Origin: JAMXLO01 sp037201625
GTDB taxonomy: Bacteria; Pseudomonadota; Alphaproteobacteria; Acetobacterales; Acetobacteraceae
DNA length: 64,000 bases
NCBI GenBank assembly: GCA_037201625.1
Contig: JBBCGR010000003.1
Coordinates: 124,001 to 188,000 of the forward strand
Direction of reading: 5' to 3'
This document shows, piece after piece, positions 26,977-39,438 of this stretch. The notes beneath the pieces are model-generated. The model saw nothing but the letters and a program-made list of their open reading frames with translations. It ran no database searches and was not told where the DNA came from. The position numbers and the translations under genes are program-made. Every line of letters starts with the position of its first letter. Position 1 is the first letter of the stretch.

Positions 26977-28182
26977 ATGAACAGCAAGGCAGGCGCGTCA
27001 CGGCGCGCCGTCGTGAAAGGACTCGCGGGCACGCTCGGGACCGCTGCACTGGTCCCGGTCGCGCTGGCGCAGCAGCCGACCGCCAATACCGGCACGCCGC
27101 CCTCGGTGATCACCAATCCGCCGCGGCAATGGGGCCGTCACGCACCGCCTACCATCTTTCCTGACCCCGACATCATCCTTATCGACCCGTCCTTCGGCTC
27201 GCTGCTGCTGGGCATCACGGCGATCCGCCGCGTGGCGACCGGCTTCCTGTGGGCGGAGGGGCCGGCCTGGTCGAACGAAGGCCAGTACCTCGTGTTCAGC
27301 GACGTGCAGGGGAACGCGCAGTACCGCTTCCTTTGGGACGACAGGCGGGTGACGGAGTTCCGCAAGCCGTCGCACAACAGCAACGGCAACTCGTTCGACT
27401 TCCAGGGACGTCAGCTTTCGACGCAGGATTTCTTCCGCCGCGTGGTGCGCTGGGAGCATGACGGGACGATGACGGTGATCGCCGATGCGTTCGACGGCAA
27501 GCCTCTGAACTCGCCGAACGACATCGTGCCGCATCCCGACGGCAGCATCTGGTTCACCGATCCGCCGTTCGGGACGACGCTGTCCGAGGGACATCCCGAC
27601 GAAGCGGGCGGGCCGACCAATCCGCAGGGCCTGCTCAACCCGCGCATCGGCGCGGAGAATGCCGGCGCGATCGGCGGGAAGCAGCGCGAACTGCCGAATG
27701 CGGTCTACCGCTGGGACCCGAGCGGGCGGCTGGACCAGGTGATCTCCGAGGATCAACTCAAGGACCCGAACGGCATCTGCTTCGCGCCCGACTACAAGAC
27801 GCTGTATGTGGTCACCGGCGGCAAGGGGCCTGGCGACCGCCATGACGGCGGCACCCGCACCATCTGGGCGTTCGACGTGCAGAACGGCAAGCTGAGCAAC
27901 GGCCGCGAGTTCCTCGACATGATGGTGGACGGCATCAAGTGCCGCCCCGACGGCATGCGCTGCGACGTCTACGGCAACATCTGGTGCAGTTCCAACGGTC
28001 CGCTCGGCTATGCCGGCGTCGTGGTCTACAACGCGCAGGCCAAGCTGCTGGGCCGCATCCGGCTGCCGGAGGTCTGCGCCAACGTCGCGTTCGGCGGGCC
28101 GAAGCGGAACCACCTGTTCATGACGGCGAGCCAGTCGCTGTACATGCTGCAGGTGAACACGCAGGGCGCCGCGCCGGGCTGA
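26977..28182 (+). CDS. Tat-exported SMP-30/gluconolactonase-like protein
   Basis: A 401-residue six-bladed beta-propeller lactonase-type protein. The N terminus has a twin-arginine motif (SRRAVVKGL) and a hydrophobic stretch ending VALA, so export folded is likely. The SMP-30/gluconolactonase family signs are WAEGPAWSNEGQYLVFSDV (Glu metal ligand), LNSPNDIVPHPDGSIWFTDP (Asn and Asp) and DPNGICFAPDYKTLYV. Calcium- or zinc-dependent lactone hydrolysis in the periplasm is expected. A strong ribosome site gggagga precedes the ATG. Its stop lies inside a 15-bp tandem duplication shared with the stop of the opposing gene. Confidence 0.88.
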   Translation: MNSKAGASRRAVVKGLAGTLGTAALVPVALAQQPTANTGTPPSVITNPPRQWGRHAPPTIFPDPDIILIDPSFGSLLLGITAIRRVATGFLWAEGPAWSNEGQYLVFSDVQGNAQYRFLWDDRRVTEFRKPSHNSNGNSFDFQGRQLSTQDFFRRVVRWEHDGTMTVIADAFDGKPLNSPNDIVPHPDGSIWFTDPPFGTTLSEGHPDEAGGPTNPQGLLNPRIGAENAGAIGGKQRELPNAVYRWDPSGRLDQVISEDQLKDPNGICFAPDYKTLYVVTGGKGPGDRHDGGTRTIWAFDVQNGKLSNGREFLDMMVDGIKCRPDGMRCDVYGNIWCSSNGPLGYAGVVVYNAQAKLLGRIRLPEVCANVAFGGPKRNHLFMTASQSLYMLQVNTQGAAPG

Positions 28183-28202
28183 GTTACGCCGGGCTGAGTT
28201 AC
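28173..28202. repeat. 15-bp perfect tandem duplication on two convergent stop codons
   Basis: The unit gccgggctgagttac occurs twice in tandem (28173-28187 and 28188-28202). The first copy carries the TGA of the plus-strand SMP-30 gene (28180-28182), the second carries the TAA of the minus-strand NTF2-like gene (28199-28201). Each gene therefore keeps one stop. Confidence 0.95.
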
Positions 28203-28606
28203 GGCAGGCGCAGCGCCATGTCGCCCTTGAACGCGTGGATCAACTGGCGCCGCAGGAAGCGCCAGCCATCCGCCTGCTTGACCAGCACATCGTCATAGAC
28301 GCCGCAGACCGAGGGGATCGGGCCGTCCGGCCCCTCCACCATCACCAGGTAGTTCGACTTCGCGGTGGCGCGCGCGCCGTCGCAGCCGATGATCGTGTTC
28401 ATGACGTAGTGCACCCGCCGAGGCTGCGGTGGCACCGATTGCTGCAGCCATGCCGCGATGTCCGCCGGCCCGCGCGCGGTGCGATAGGGCGCGACCCACT
28501 CGCCATCGGCGGCGAACAGCGCCGCCAGTTCGGTGAAGCGGCCTTCGTCCATGCAGAAGCAGTAGCGGTGCAGCACGTCGCGAATGGCGTCCTTATCCTC
28601 GGGCAT
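28199..28606 (-). CDS. NTF2/SnoaL-like small protein
   Basis: A 135-residue protein of the NTF2-like fold (SnoaL or ring-hydroxylating dioxygenase beta-subunit type): DVLHRYCFCMDEGRF then LAALFAADGEWVAP, the usual helix-then-strand entry, and a terminal ADGWRFLRRQLIHAF. Function unknown; members can be isomerases, hydratases or binding proteins. The ATG at 28606 overlaps the pdxA stop (28593) by 14 bases; a TTG two codons earlier is possible. It is the last gene of the minus-strand run from hppA. Confidence 0.75.
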   Translation of the reverse strand: MPEDKDAIRDVLHRYCFCMDEGRFTELAALFAADGEWVAPYRTARGPADIAAWLQQSVPPQPRRVHYVMNTIIGCDGARATAKSNYLVMVEGPDGPIPSVCGVYDDVLVKQADGWRFLRRQLIHAFKGDMALRLP

Positions 28607-29576
28607 GCGCAAGCTCCGCGGCGAGTTGGATGGCGGCGATCAGGCTGGACGGGTCGGCGATGCCCTTGCCGGCGATGTCGTACGCGGTGCCGTGGTCCGG
28701 CGAGGTGCGCACGATCGGCAAGCCGAGGGTGACGTTCACGCCGTGGTCCATGTCCAGCGTCTTCAGCGGGATCAGCGCCTGGTCGTGGTACATGCAGATC
28801 GCCGCGTCGTAGCGCCGGCGCGCGGCGGCGGTGAACATCGTGTCGGGCGGCCACGGGCCGGTGACGTCGATGCCCTCGCTGCGCAGCGCGGCCAGCGCCG
28901 GGCCGATGATCGTGGTTTCCTCATCGCCCAGCGCGCCCTGCTCGCCGGCGTGCGGATTGAGGCCGGCGACCGCAAGCCGCGGCCGGGCGATGCCGAAGTC
29001 CCGGCGCAGCGCGGTGGCGGTGGTCTGTGCGGCGGCGACGATCGCCTCGGTGGTCAGCATGGCGATGGAGTTGCGCAGCGAGGCGTGCACCGTGACGGGC
29101 ACCACGCGCAGGTCCGGGCTGGCCAGCATCATGATCTGCTTGCCCGCCGCCCCGGTCAGCACGGCGAGGAACTCGGTATGGCCGGGATAGGCGAAGCCCG
29201 CGTCGTACAGCGCCGCCTTGTTGATCGGGTTGGTGACCATGCCGCCGACGCTGCCATCCATGCACAGCCCGGTCGCGCGTTCGATCGAGGCGATCACCGC
29301 ACGGGCGTTCGCTTTATCGGGGCGTCCGGGGCAGGGCGCCTCGGCAAGGGCGATCGGCAGCACGGGCAGGGCGGTGGCGAAGACCTCGCGCGCGGCGGCG
29401 GGCGAGGTCACCTCGACGATCGGCACCGCAGGCTGCAGCGCCGCCAGCCGCCGAGGATCGTCCAGCGCGACGAAGCAGGGACCCGTGGTGTGCAGCGCGT
29501 GCCAGGCACGCAGCGTCAGTTCGCCGCCGATGCCGGCGGGATCACCCATCGTCAGGGCGAGGAGGGTCGCGCTCAT
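28593..29576 (-). CDS. pdxA: 4-hydroxythreonine-4-phosphate dehydrogenase
   Basis: Oxidises 4-phosphohydroxy-L-threonine in the DXP-dependent pyridoxal 5'-phosphate pathway. The product is 327 residues, the usual length, with TMGDPAGIGGEL at the N terminus, VTNPINKAAL, PGHTEFLA (metal-binding His), VAGLNPHAGEQGALGDEE and CMYHDQALIPLK with further metal-binding His residues. It lies 4 bp after lpd on the minus strand and overlaps the NTF2-like gene, rather than standing next to surA and ksgA as in many proteobacteria. A PdxA2-type paralogue role cannot be excluded. Confidence 0.9.
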   Translation of the reverse strand: MSATLLALTMGDPAGIGGELTLRAWHALHTTGPCFVALDDPRRLAALQPAVPIVEVTSPAAAREVFATALPVLPIALAEAPCPGRPDKANARAVIASIERATGLCMDGSVGGMVTNPINKAALYDAGFAYPGHTEFLAVLTGAAGKQIMMLASPDLRVVPVTVHASLRNSIAMLTTEAIVAAAQTTATALRRDFGIARPRLAVAGLNPHAGEQGALGDEETTIIGPALAALRSEGIDVTGPWPPDTMFTAAARRRYDAAICMYHDQALIPLKTLDMDHGVNVTLGLPIVRTSPDHGTAYDIAGKGIADPSSLIAAIQLAAELAHARG

Positions 29577-29580
29577 GCGG

Positions 29581-30957
29581 TCAGATATGCAGCGCCCGCC
29601 CCGCCACCGCCAGGGCCGCTTCCTTCACCGCCTCCTCCAGCGTCGGATGCGCGTGGCAGGTCCGCGCCACGTCCTCGGAGGAGGCACCGAACTCGATCGC
29701 GGTGGTGAGTTCGGCGATCAGCGTGCCGGCGTCTGGGCCGAGGATATGCGCACCCAGCAGCCGGTCTGTGGTCTTGTCGGCCAGCAGCTTCACGAACCCG
29801 TCCGTGTCGCCCATCGCACGGGCGCGCCCGTTGGCGGTGAACGGGAATTTGCCGACGTTGTAGGCCACGCCGGCCGCTTTCAGCTCTTCCTCGGTCTGGC
29901 CGACCGACGCCACCTCGGGCCAGGTGTAGACCACGCCCGGGATCGCGCCGTAGTTCACATGGCCGGCCTGCCCCGCGAGGCGTTCGGCGAGGGCGACGCC
30001 CTCCTCCTCCGCCTTGTGCGCCAGCATCGGACCGGCGATGGCGTCGCCGATCGCGTAGATCCCGGCGACATTGGTCGCATAGTGTTCGTCCGTCTTCACC
30101 CGCCCGCGCTCGTCCAGCGCGACGCCGGCCTCCGCGAGGCCCAGGCCCGCCGTGTACGGGCGCCGGCCGATCGCCAGCAGCACCACATCGGCCTTCAGCG
30201 GCTCGCCCGGCTCGGTGGTGAGCGTGACGCCATCATTGCCCTTGGTGGCGCCGGTGACCTTGGTGCCGAGACGGAACTTGATGCCCTGGCGGGTCAGCAA
30301 CCGCTCGAAGGATTTGGCGACCTCGGCGTCCATCGTCGGCAGGATGCGCGGCAGGAATTCCACCACGGTGACCTCGGCGCCCAGGCGCCGCCACACGCTG
30401 CCGAGTTCGAGGCCGATATAGCCGCCGCCGATCACCACGAGGTGGCCCGGCACGGCGTCGAGTTCGAGTGCGCCGGTCGAGGTGACGACCTGCTTCTCGT
30501 CCACCTCCACGCCGGGCAGGGGCACCGACTCCGAGCCGGTGGCGATGATGATGTGCTTCGTGTCGTAGGAGGTGCCGTCGACCTCGACCCTGCCGGGCGC
30601 GGCGATGCGGCCGGTGCCCTTGAGCCAGGTGACCTTGTTCTTGCGGAACAGGAACTCGACGCCCTTCACGTTGGCCGTGACGACCTCGTCCTTGCGCGCC
30701 TGCATGCGGGCCAGGTCCAGCGTCACGCCGTCCACCAGCACGCCGTGGTCCTTCAGCGCGTGCGTCGCGTGGTCGAATTCCTCGGAGGATTGCAGCAGCG
30801 CCTTGGACGGGATGCAGCCGATATTCAGGCAGGTCCCGCCCAGAGTCGCGCGCTTCTCGACACAGGCCACCTTCATGCCGAGTTGCGCGGCCCGGATGGC
30901 GCAGACATAGCCACCCGGGCCGGCACCGATAACGATGACGTCGTACGTCTCAGGCAT
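29581..30957 (-). CDS. lpdA: Dihydrolipoyl dehydrogenase (E3)
   Basis: The FAD-dependent E3 subunit of 2-oxoacid dehydrogenase complexes, 458 residues. FAD site: DVIVIGAGPGGYVCAIRAAQLG. The redox-active disulfide is in GGTCLNIGCIPSKALL. The NAD site is VVIGGGYIGLELGSVW and the C-terminal interface holds the catalytic His-Glu pair CHAHPTLEEA. ATG 30957 begins the family start MPETYDVIV; a GTG three codons earlier is in frame. No E1/E2 genes are in the window, so it is a stand-alone copy between hppA and pdxA. Confidence 0.93.
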   Translation of the reverse strand: MPETYDVIVIGAGPGGYVCAIRAAQLGMKVACVEKRATLGGTCLNIGCIPSKALLQSSEEFDHATHALKDHGVLVDGVTLDLARMQARKDEVVTANVKGVEFLFRKNKVTWLKGTGRIAAPGRVEVDGTSYDTKHIIIATGSESVPLPGVEVDEKQVVTSTGALELDAVPGHLVVIGGGYIGLELGSVWRRLGAEVTVVEFLPRILPTMDAEVAKSFERLLTRQGIKFRLGTKVTGATKGNDGVTLTTEPGEPLKADVVLLAIGRRPYTAGLGLAEAGVALDERGRVKTDEHYATNVAGIYAIGDAIAGPMLAHKAEEEGVALAERLAGQAGHVNYGAIPGVVYTWPEVASVGQTEEELKAAGVAYNVGKFPFTANGRARAMGDTDGFVKLLADKTTDRLLGAHILGPDAGTLIAELTTAIEFGASSEDVARTCHAHPTLEEAVKEAALAVAGRALHI

Positions 30958-31014
30958 GAGCGGCACCTCGCTTGGTTGCGCCGGCTGGTCGCGAGAGTGC
31001 GCGCCCCGCCGCCG

Positions 31015-33114
<2,100 letters not shown>

Positions 33115-33272
33115 CCGGGGTTATCCTCTTGTGGTGCAACGTTGCGGGATGGCCGCGGCGAACCCCTGCCACGGCCAGTGTGGCGCGGGCGTATGCCAGA
33201 TAGGTGAACAAGTGGCAAATCGTTGTCTGTCTTGCACTCGATCGCTGTCCCGGGTGTGATCGGCCGATCGGT

Positions 33273-33349
33273 GCGCCCGTAGCTCAATTGGTCAGAGCGG
33301 GCGGCTCATAACCGCTTGGTTGCAGGTTCGAGTCCTGCCGGGCGCACCA
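33273..33349 (+). tRNA. tRNA with CAT anticodon (Ile2-lysidine or elongator Met)
   Basis: A complete cloverleaf of 77 bases including encoded CCA: acceptor gcgcccg pairs with cgggcgc, D-arm gctc/gagc, anticodon arm ggcgg/ccgct around loop ctcataa (CAT at 33307-33309), T-arm gcagg/cctgc with ttcgagt loop. The anticodon stem lacks the three G-C pairs of initiator tRNA. The anticodon-stem and variable-region pattern (GGCGR...CGCTTGGT) and the C4-G69, C5-G68 pairs resemble tRNA-Ile2 that TilS modifies, but elongator Met cannot be ruled out by eye. Confidence 0.93.
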
Positions 33350-33417
33350 GGGGTTTCCGGGCCGGCACGGCGCTTTCTGACGCCACCCTCTGGTATTGAG
33401 CCGGGGCCGGCCCCCAC

Positions 33418-33522
33418 CTAGAGCAGCTTCCGTTCGTGAGGCTCACGGAACCCCGCTCCAGCTCGTTGTCTGAGAGCGTGATTCACCGCTCCGGTGTTCC
33501 ACCTGCGCGGATCACGCTCTAG
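33418..33522. repeat. Compound palindromic repeat, copy A
   Basis: A 105-bp element between the tRNA and ettA, matched by a second copy at 43171-43275 with a few substitutions and one-base indels. It has two palindromic modules: a first (agagcagcttccgt ... acggaaccccgctcc) and a second (agagcgtgat ... atcacgctct, with an inner tcaccgctccggtg hairpin), joined by agctcgttgtctg. This layout is that of a REP/BIME-like interspersed element. It ends 31 bp before the ettA start. Confidence 0.88.
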
Positions 33523-33553
33523 AACCTCCCGCGAAATCCGAGGATCGAAGGCC

Positions 33554-35233
<1,680 letters not shown>

Positions 35234-35257
35234 GCTGGGGCGCGTCCTGCGCCACTT

Positions 35258-35287
35258 CCCGGGTTGCCGCGCCTGCGGCAACCCGGG
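35258..35287. terminator. Hairpin between convergent genes, likely bidirectional terminator
   Basis: A perfect 13-bp inverted repeat cccgggttgccgc / gcggcaacccggg with a four-base loop lies 24 bp after ettA and 9 bp after the stop of the LLM gene on the other strand. There is no clear T-tract. Confidence 0.6.
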
Positions 35288-35296
35288 GAGACGCCG

Positions 35297-36133
35297 TTAC
35301 AGCTTGCGGATCAGGTCGGCCCAGCGGTCCAGGATCGGCAGTGCCACATCGGCCGTCGCCGTGGGCAGGAAGGGGACGACCCGGCGGATTCCCATGTCGC
35401 GGTAGCGCTTCAGCGCGTCGAGGTCCTCCGCCGGCGCCATCACGTCGATCGGACAGTCGGCCGGATCGCGGCCCGCCTCCCGCACCATCGCGTGGAACTG
35501 TGCGGCGGTATCGTCCGTGAGCAACATCGCCACCGGCATCCAGCCGTCGCCATAACGGGCGGCGCGGCGCGCGGCATGCGGGAACGCGCCGCCGACGATG
35601 ATCGGCGGGTAGGGCTTCTGCACCGGCTTCGGCCAGGCCTTGATCGGATCGAAATTCACGAACTCGCCGTGGTATTCGGCCTCCGGCTGGGTCCAGATCG
35701 CCTTCATCGCCTCGATCCGCTCGCGTACCAGCTTGGCGCGCGAGGCGAACTCGGTGCCGTGATTCTCCATCTCCTCGGCGTTCCAGCCGACGCCGATGCC
35801 GAACAGGAAGCGTCCGCCGGACACCTGGTCCAGCGTGGCGACCAGCTTGGCGGTCTGGATCGGATCGCGCTGGTTCACCAGGCAGACGCCGGTGCCGACC
35901 TTCAGCGTCTTGGTCGCGACGGCCGCCACGGTCAGCGTCACGAATGGATCCATGATATCATAATATTCTTTCGGCAGTTCGCCACCAATTGGATAGGGCG
36001 TCCGCCGCGACACCGGGATGTGCGAATGCTCCGGGGTCCAGAGCGAGTCGAAGCCGCGTGCCTCGAGGGCCTGGCCCAGTTCTGCCGGCTTCATCGAGTA
36101 TTCGGTAAAGAACATCAGGGCGCCGACATGCAT
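35297..36133 (-). CDS. LLM-class flavin-dependent oxidoreductase
   Basis: A 278-residue luciferase-like monooxygenase-fold protein. It starts MHVGALMFFTEYSMKPAELG, with FDSLWTPEHSHIP, KVGTGVCLVNQRDP, LDQVSGGRFLFGIGVGWNAEEM and a terminal segment for subunit packing. This matches the TIGR03619 group of putative F420/FMN oxidoreductases. Substrate is unknown. The open frame continues far upstream through the opposite histidine kinase gene, but the family N terminus and ATG at 36133 set the start. It is divergent from the kinase gene, sharing a 375-bp control region. Confidence 0.85.
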   Translation of the reverse strand: MHVGALMFFTEYSMKPAELGQALEARGFDSLWTPEHSHIPVSRRTPYPIGGELPKEYYDIMDPFVTLTVAAVATKTLKVGTGVCLVNQRDPIQTAKLVATLDQVSGGRFLFGIGVGWNAEEMENHGTEFASRAKLVRERIEAMKAIWTQPEAEYHGEFVNFDPIKAWPKPVQKPYPPIIVGGAFPHAARRAARYGDGWMPVAMLLTDDTAAQFHAMVREAGRDPADCPIDVMAPAEDLDALKRYRDMGIRRVVPFLPTATADVALPILDRWADLIRKL

Positions 36134-36216
36134 GATCCTGCTCCGCTGCTGGTTGCCGCTGCGGCACAGGTGGTGGCGGTCGCGAGATCCGCAAAGGCCG
36201 GCGTGCCAGGGACGTG

Positions 36217-36228
36217 TTACATCTGTAA
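36217..36228. promoter_or_regulatory. Inverted repeat ttaca-tc-tgtaa, possible operator
   Basis: A perfect 5+5 dyad about 84 bp upstream of the minus-strand LLM oxidoreductase start. Its size and spacing are like dimeric regulator sites, but no regulator gene is adjacent and it could occur by chance. Confidence 0.3.
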
Positions 36229-36438
36229 TCTTTCGGCCGGTGCCGGTGCCGGGGTGCGGACGCTGAGGGCGGCGTGCGCGGCCGCACGGTTGCCGGATCG
36301 GGACGAGTTGCCCGCTATGCGCCGGCGGGCTTAGCGTGTGGCAGCGTCGTCTCCGCGGGCGAGGCGACGCCGGCGGGGCCGCACACCGGGCTCGACGAGG
36401 CGGGACGGGGAGGCCGAGACGGGCGACGCGCATGAGCT

Positions 36439-36463
36439 CAGTTACGAAACCACAATGTAACTG
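36439..36463. promoter_or_regulatory. Inverted repeat cagttac-N11-gtaactg upstream of histidine kinase
   Basis: Perfect 7+7 dyad with an AT-richer centre, 46 bp before the likely kinase start. It stands out in GC-rich sequence and fits a dimeric regulator site or a -35 region operator. Confidence 0.35.
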
Positions 36464-36508
36464 CCTTGGAGCGAGAAGCCGGACCGGCAGCGTGAAGAGG
36501 CCCGGTCG

Positions 36509-38413
36509 GTGGTTGGAGCGCGGTTGACTGGGATCTGCCACCGGTTGTCCGGGCTCTGGGCATGGACCCGGACGTGCTGCCTGGCCATCCGTGGCAAGAT
36601 CCTGCTCGCGTTTCTCGTCATGGCGGCGATCACCGGACTGCTCGGCCGCTATGCCGTGACCTCGGTCATGGAATCGGGGCGGCTGGTCGCGCAGACCTAC
36701 GACCGGCCGCTGATGTCGATCAGCTATGCCCGCCTGGCGCTCGCCGACTTCAACGCCATGCGCCTGGCGTGGGAACGCCTGATGGCGGCCTCCGACACCG
36801 CGCGCCAGGACCAGTTGACGACGCGCCTGGTCGAACTCGCCCGATCGGTGCGTGACGACCTGGACGTGGCGGAGGAACGGTCGAGTTCCGCGGCGGCGAC
36901 CGAGGCTGCGCGGCAGAGCCGGCGGAGCTTCGATGCGTGGGAGGCGACGCTCGACCGGGCGCTCGACCAGCCGGCGATGCGCGGCGCACTGCACCAGCAG
37001 GCCGAGGCCGTGCTGGCCGCGCTCGACAATCTGGGCGAACTGACGGCGCAGGACGGCTTCAGAGACCGCGAGCGGGCGCTGTGGTCGGTCGAGCGCTATT
37101 ACCGGCTGACGATTGCCGCGACCATCATCGCCTTGCTGGTGGGCACGCTGGTGGCGGTGATGCTGGCGCGCAAGATGGTCAGCCCGATCGCGGCGGCCTC
37201 GCGAGCCGCCACCCGCATCGCCGCGGGCGACCTGGATGCCGACATCGCACCGGCCGGCCGGGACGAACTGGGCCAGCTTCTCAGCGCGATGTCGGTCATG
37301 CGCGACAACATCCGCACCATGATGGAGCGCGAGGTCGCGGCCCGCCGTTCCGCCCAGGGGCGCCTGATCGACGCGATCGAAGGGGCGCATGTCGGCGTGG
37401 CACTGCTCGACCGCGAGCGGCGCCTGCTGATCGCCAATACGCAGATGCGCGTGTTCTTCCCGAGCGAGGCCAGCGCCTTGGTGGAGGGCGCGCTCCTGCC
37501 GCAGCAGATCGCCGCGGCGATCGCCGATCCGGCGGTCGAACTGTGCGTGCCGGGCGAGCGCTGGCTGCGGCTGAGCCAGAGCCGGACCAACGACGGCGGC
37601 TATGTGCTGATCGCCAGCGACATCACCCTGCTCAAGGAGCGCGAGGCGGCGCTGCGGCTCGCCAAGGAGGCGGCGGACGGTGCCAATCGCGCCAAGACCG
37701 AGTTCCTGACCAACATGAGCCACGAATTGCGGACGCCATTGTCCAGCATCATCGGCTTCTCCGAGATGATCGTGCACGAGGCCTACGGACCGGTCGGCGA
37801 CCCGAAATACCTGGAGTTCGCCGACGACATCATGCACAGCGGGCGTCACCTGCTCGACATCATCAGCGAGATCCTCGATGTGGCGAAGCTGCAATCGGGC
37901 ACGCTCGAACTCCGGCTGCGGCGGCTCCGCCCCGCCGTGCTGCTCGAGGAGGCGGTGCGGATCGTCCGCAAGCAGGCGGCGGACGCCGGGGTGCGGCTCG
38001 AGACCGAGGTCGCGCGCGACCTGCCGATGATCCACGGTGACGGCGCGCGGCTCCGCCAGGTCCTGCTCAACCTGCTGTCCAACGCCATCAAGTTCACGCC
38101 GCCCGGCGGCAGCATCGTGGTCTGCCTCGACCACCATGGCGGCGGCATCCGCATGGACGTCCGCGACAGCGGTATCGGCATGGCGAAGCAGGACATCCCC
38201 CGCGCGCTCGAGCCGTTCGGCCAGGTGGACACCAGCCTGTCGCGCCGCCACGCCGGCACCGGCCTCGGCCTCCCGCTCAGCAAGATGTTCGTCATCTCCC
38301 ACGGCGGGTCGCTGGAGATCGACAGCGAGCCCGGCCGCGGCACCACCGTGTCGGTGACGCTGCCGGCCGGCGTGCGGCGGGGCCAGCCCGAGCTGCTGCA
38401 TTTCGCCGACTGA
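36509..38413 (+). CDS. HAMP/PAS sensor histidine kinase
   Basis: A 634-residue membrane kinase. A first helix (about residues 30-52) and second (200-220) flank a helical periplasmic domain. HAMP spans 221-275, a PAS-like domain about 285-375, then HisKA with phospho-acceptor His405 (TNMSHELRTPLSSIIGFSEM) and HATPase with NAIKFTPPGGS, DSGIGM and GTGLGLPLS. GTG at 36509 gives this length but other starts nearby are possible. The stop TGA shares its A with the start of the di-heme peroxidase gene at 38413, so the kinase and enzyme are translationally coupled. No response regulator adjoins. Confidence 0.87.
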   Translation: MVGARLTGICHRLSGLWAWTRTCCLAIRGKILLAFLVMAAITGLLGRYAVTSVMESGRLVAQTYDRPLMSISYARLALADFNAMRLAWERLMAASDTARQDQLTTRLVELARSVRDDLDVAEERSSSAAATEAARQSRRSFDAWEATLDRALDQPAMRGALHQQAEAVLAALDNLGELTAQDGFRDRERALWSVERYYRLTIAATIIALLVGTLVAVMLARKMVSPIAAASRAATRIAAGDLDADIAPAGRDELGQLLSAMSVMRDNIRTMMEREVAARRSAQGRLIDAIEGAHVGVALLDRERRLLIANTQMRVFFPSEASALVEGALLPQQIAAAIADPAVELCVPGERWLRLSQSRTNDGGYVLIASDITLLKEREAALRLAKEAADGANRAKTEFLTNMSHELRTPLSSIIGFSEMIVHEAYGPVGDPKYLEFADDIMHSGRHLLDIISEILDVAKLQSGTLELRLRRLRPAVLLEEAVRIVRKQAADAGVRLETEVARDLPMIHGDGARLRQVLLNLLSNAIKFTPPGGSIVVCLDHHGGGIRMDVRDSGIGMAKQDIPRALEPFGQVDTSLSRRHAGTGLGLPLSKMFVISHGGSLEIDSEPGRGTTVSVTLPAGVRRGQPELLHFAD

Positions 38414-39429
38414 TGATACGCACGGCCTACGCCCTTGCCGCCCTGGTCTGGCTGCTGACGCAGGCGGCGGCATTGGCGCAGCCTAACGCCACGATGGAGG
38501 CGTGGCGCGCCGAGTACCGCCGGCCCGAGGCGGTCCTCCACCCGGCCGAGAACCCGTTCTCGCCGGCGAAGGAGCGGCTTGGCCGCATGCTGTTCTTCGA
38601 TCCGCTGCTGTCCGGATCCGGCACCCAGTCCTGCGCGAGCTGCCACAATCCGGCGCTGTCCTGGGGGAATGGGCTGCGCTTCGCGGTCGGCGAACTGGGC
38701 CGGCCGCTGCGGCTGCGCGTGCCGTCGCTGATCGATGTCGCGACGCAGCCCGTGCTGGGCTGGGATGGCAAGTTCCCCGATCTCGAATCGGTCGCCTTCG
38801 GACCGATCACCGCGCCGGGCAACATGAACAACACGGAGCCCGAGTTGCTGCGCCGGCTGTCGGCGATAGCGGGCTATGTCCAGGCCTTCGGGGAGGCGTT
38901 TCCCGGCGAGGGCATCACGCGGGGGACGATCGAGCGGGCGCTTGCCACGTTCGAGCGGACGATCGTTGCGGGTGCCGCACCGTTCGACCGGTGGATCGAA
39001 GGCAACGAGCGGGCCATCGATGCGTCCGCCAGGCGCGGCTTCGTGCTGTTCAACGGCAAGGCGGGGTGTGCCGAATGTCATCACGGACCGAGCTTCACCG
39101 ATGGTTCCTTCCAGGACATCGGCTCGGCCACGGGCGACGACATCGGCCGCGCGCAGTATTTCCCCGGATCGAACAAGCTGACCTACGCGTTCAAGGTGGC
39201 GACGCTGCGCAACGTGGCGCGGCGTGCGCCCTATATGCACGACGGCTCGGTGCCGACGCTCGAGGCGGTCGTCGAACTCTATGATCGCGGCGGGATCGAG
39301 CGGCCGAGCCGGTCCGAACTCATCCGCCCGCTTGGCCTCACGGCCGATGAGAAGGCGGCGCTGATCGCGTTCCTGCGGACGCTGGACGAGGAGCCGCGGA
39401 GCTTCGCGGTGCCGGTGCTGCCGCGCTGA
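38413..39429 (+). CDS. MauG/CcpA-type di-heme cytochrome c peroxidase
   Basis: A periplasmic 338-residue protein with a signal peptide (hydrophobic about residues 4-22) and two heme attachment sites, CASCH at 74-78 and CAECH at 219-223. The order and RRAPYMHDGSVPTLEAVVELY near the end (Met ligand candidate) match the bacterial di-heme peroxidase/MauG family. It could reduce H2O2 or carry out oxidative maturation of a partner protein. It is coupled to the upstream kinase and ends 9 bp from a convergent cupredoxin gene, a possible electron donor or partner. Confidence 0.9.
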   Translation: MIRTAYALAALVWLLTQAAALAQPNATMEAWRAEYRRPEAVLHPAENPFSPAKERLGRMLFFDPLLSGSGTQSCASCHNPALSWGNGLRFAVGELGRPLRLRVPSLIDVATQPVLGWDGKFPDLESVAFGPITAPGNMNNTEPELLRRLSAIAGYVQAFGEAFPGEGITRGTIERALATFERTIVAGAAPFDRWIEGNERAIDASARRGFVLFNGKAGCAECHHGPSFTDGSFQDIGSATGDDIGRAQYFPGSNKLTYAFKVATLRNVARRAPYMHDGSVPTLEAVVELYDRGGIERPSRSELIRPLGLTADEKAALIAFLRTLDEEPRSFAVPVLPR

Positions 39430-39438
39430 TCTCGGGGG

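Larger units (their letters stand above)
36134..36508. other. Non-coding region between divergent LLM and histidine kinase genes
   Basis: No convincing gene. It holds two small inverted repeats (36217-36228 and 36439-36463) that could be operators, otherwise GC-rich sequence without clear promoters. Confidence 0.6.

Noticed and set aside
36134..38473. A minus-strand open extension that would fuse about 780 residues to the LLM oxidoreductase
   Set aside because: It lies opposite the histidine kinase, lacks motifs, and the oxidoreductase has a normal family start at 36133.
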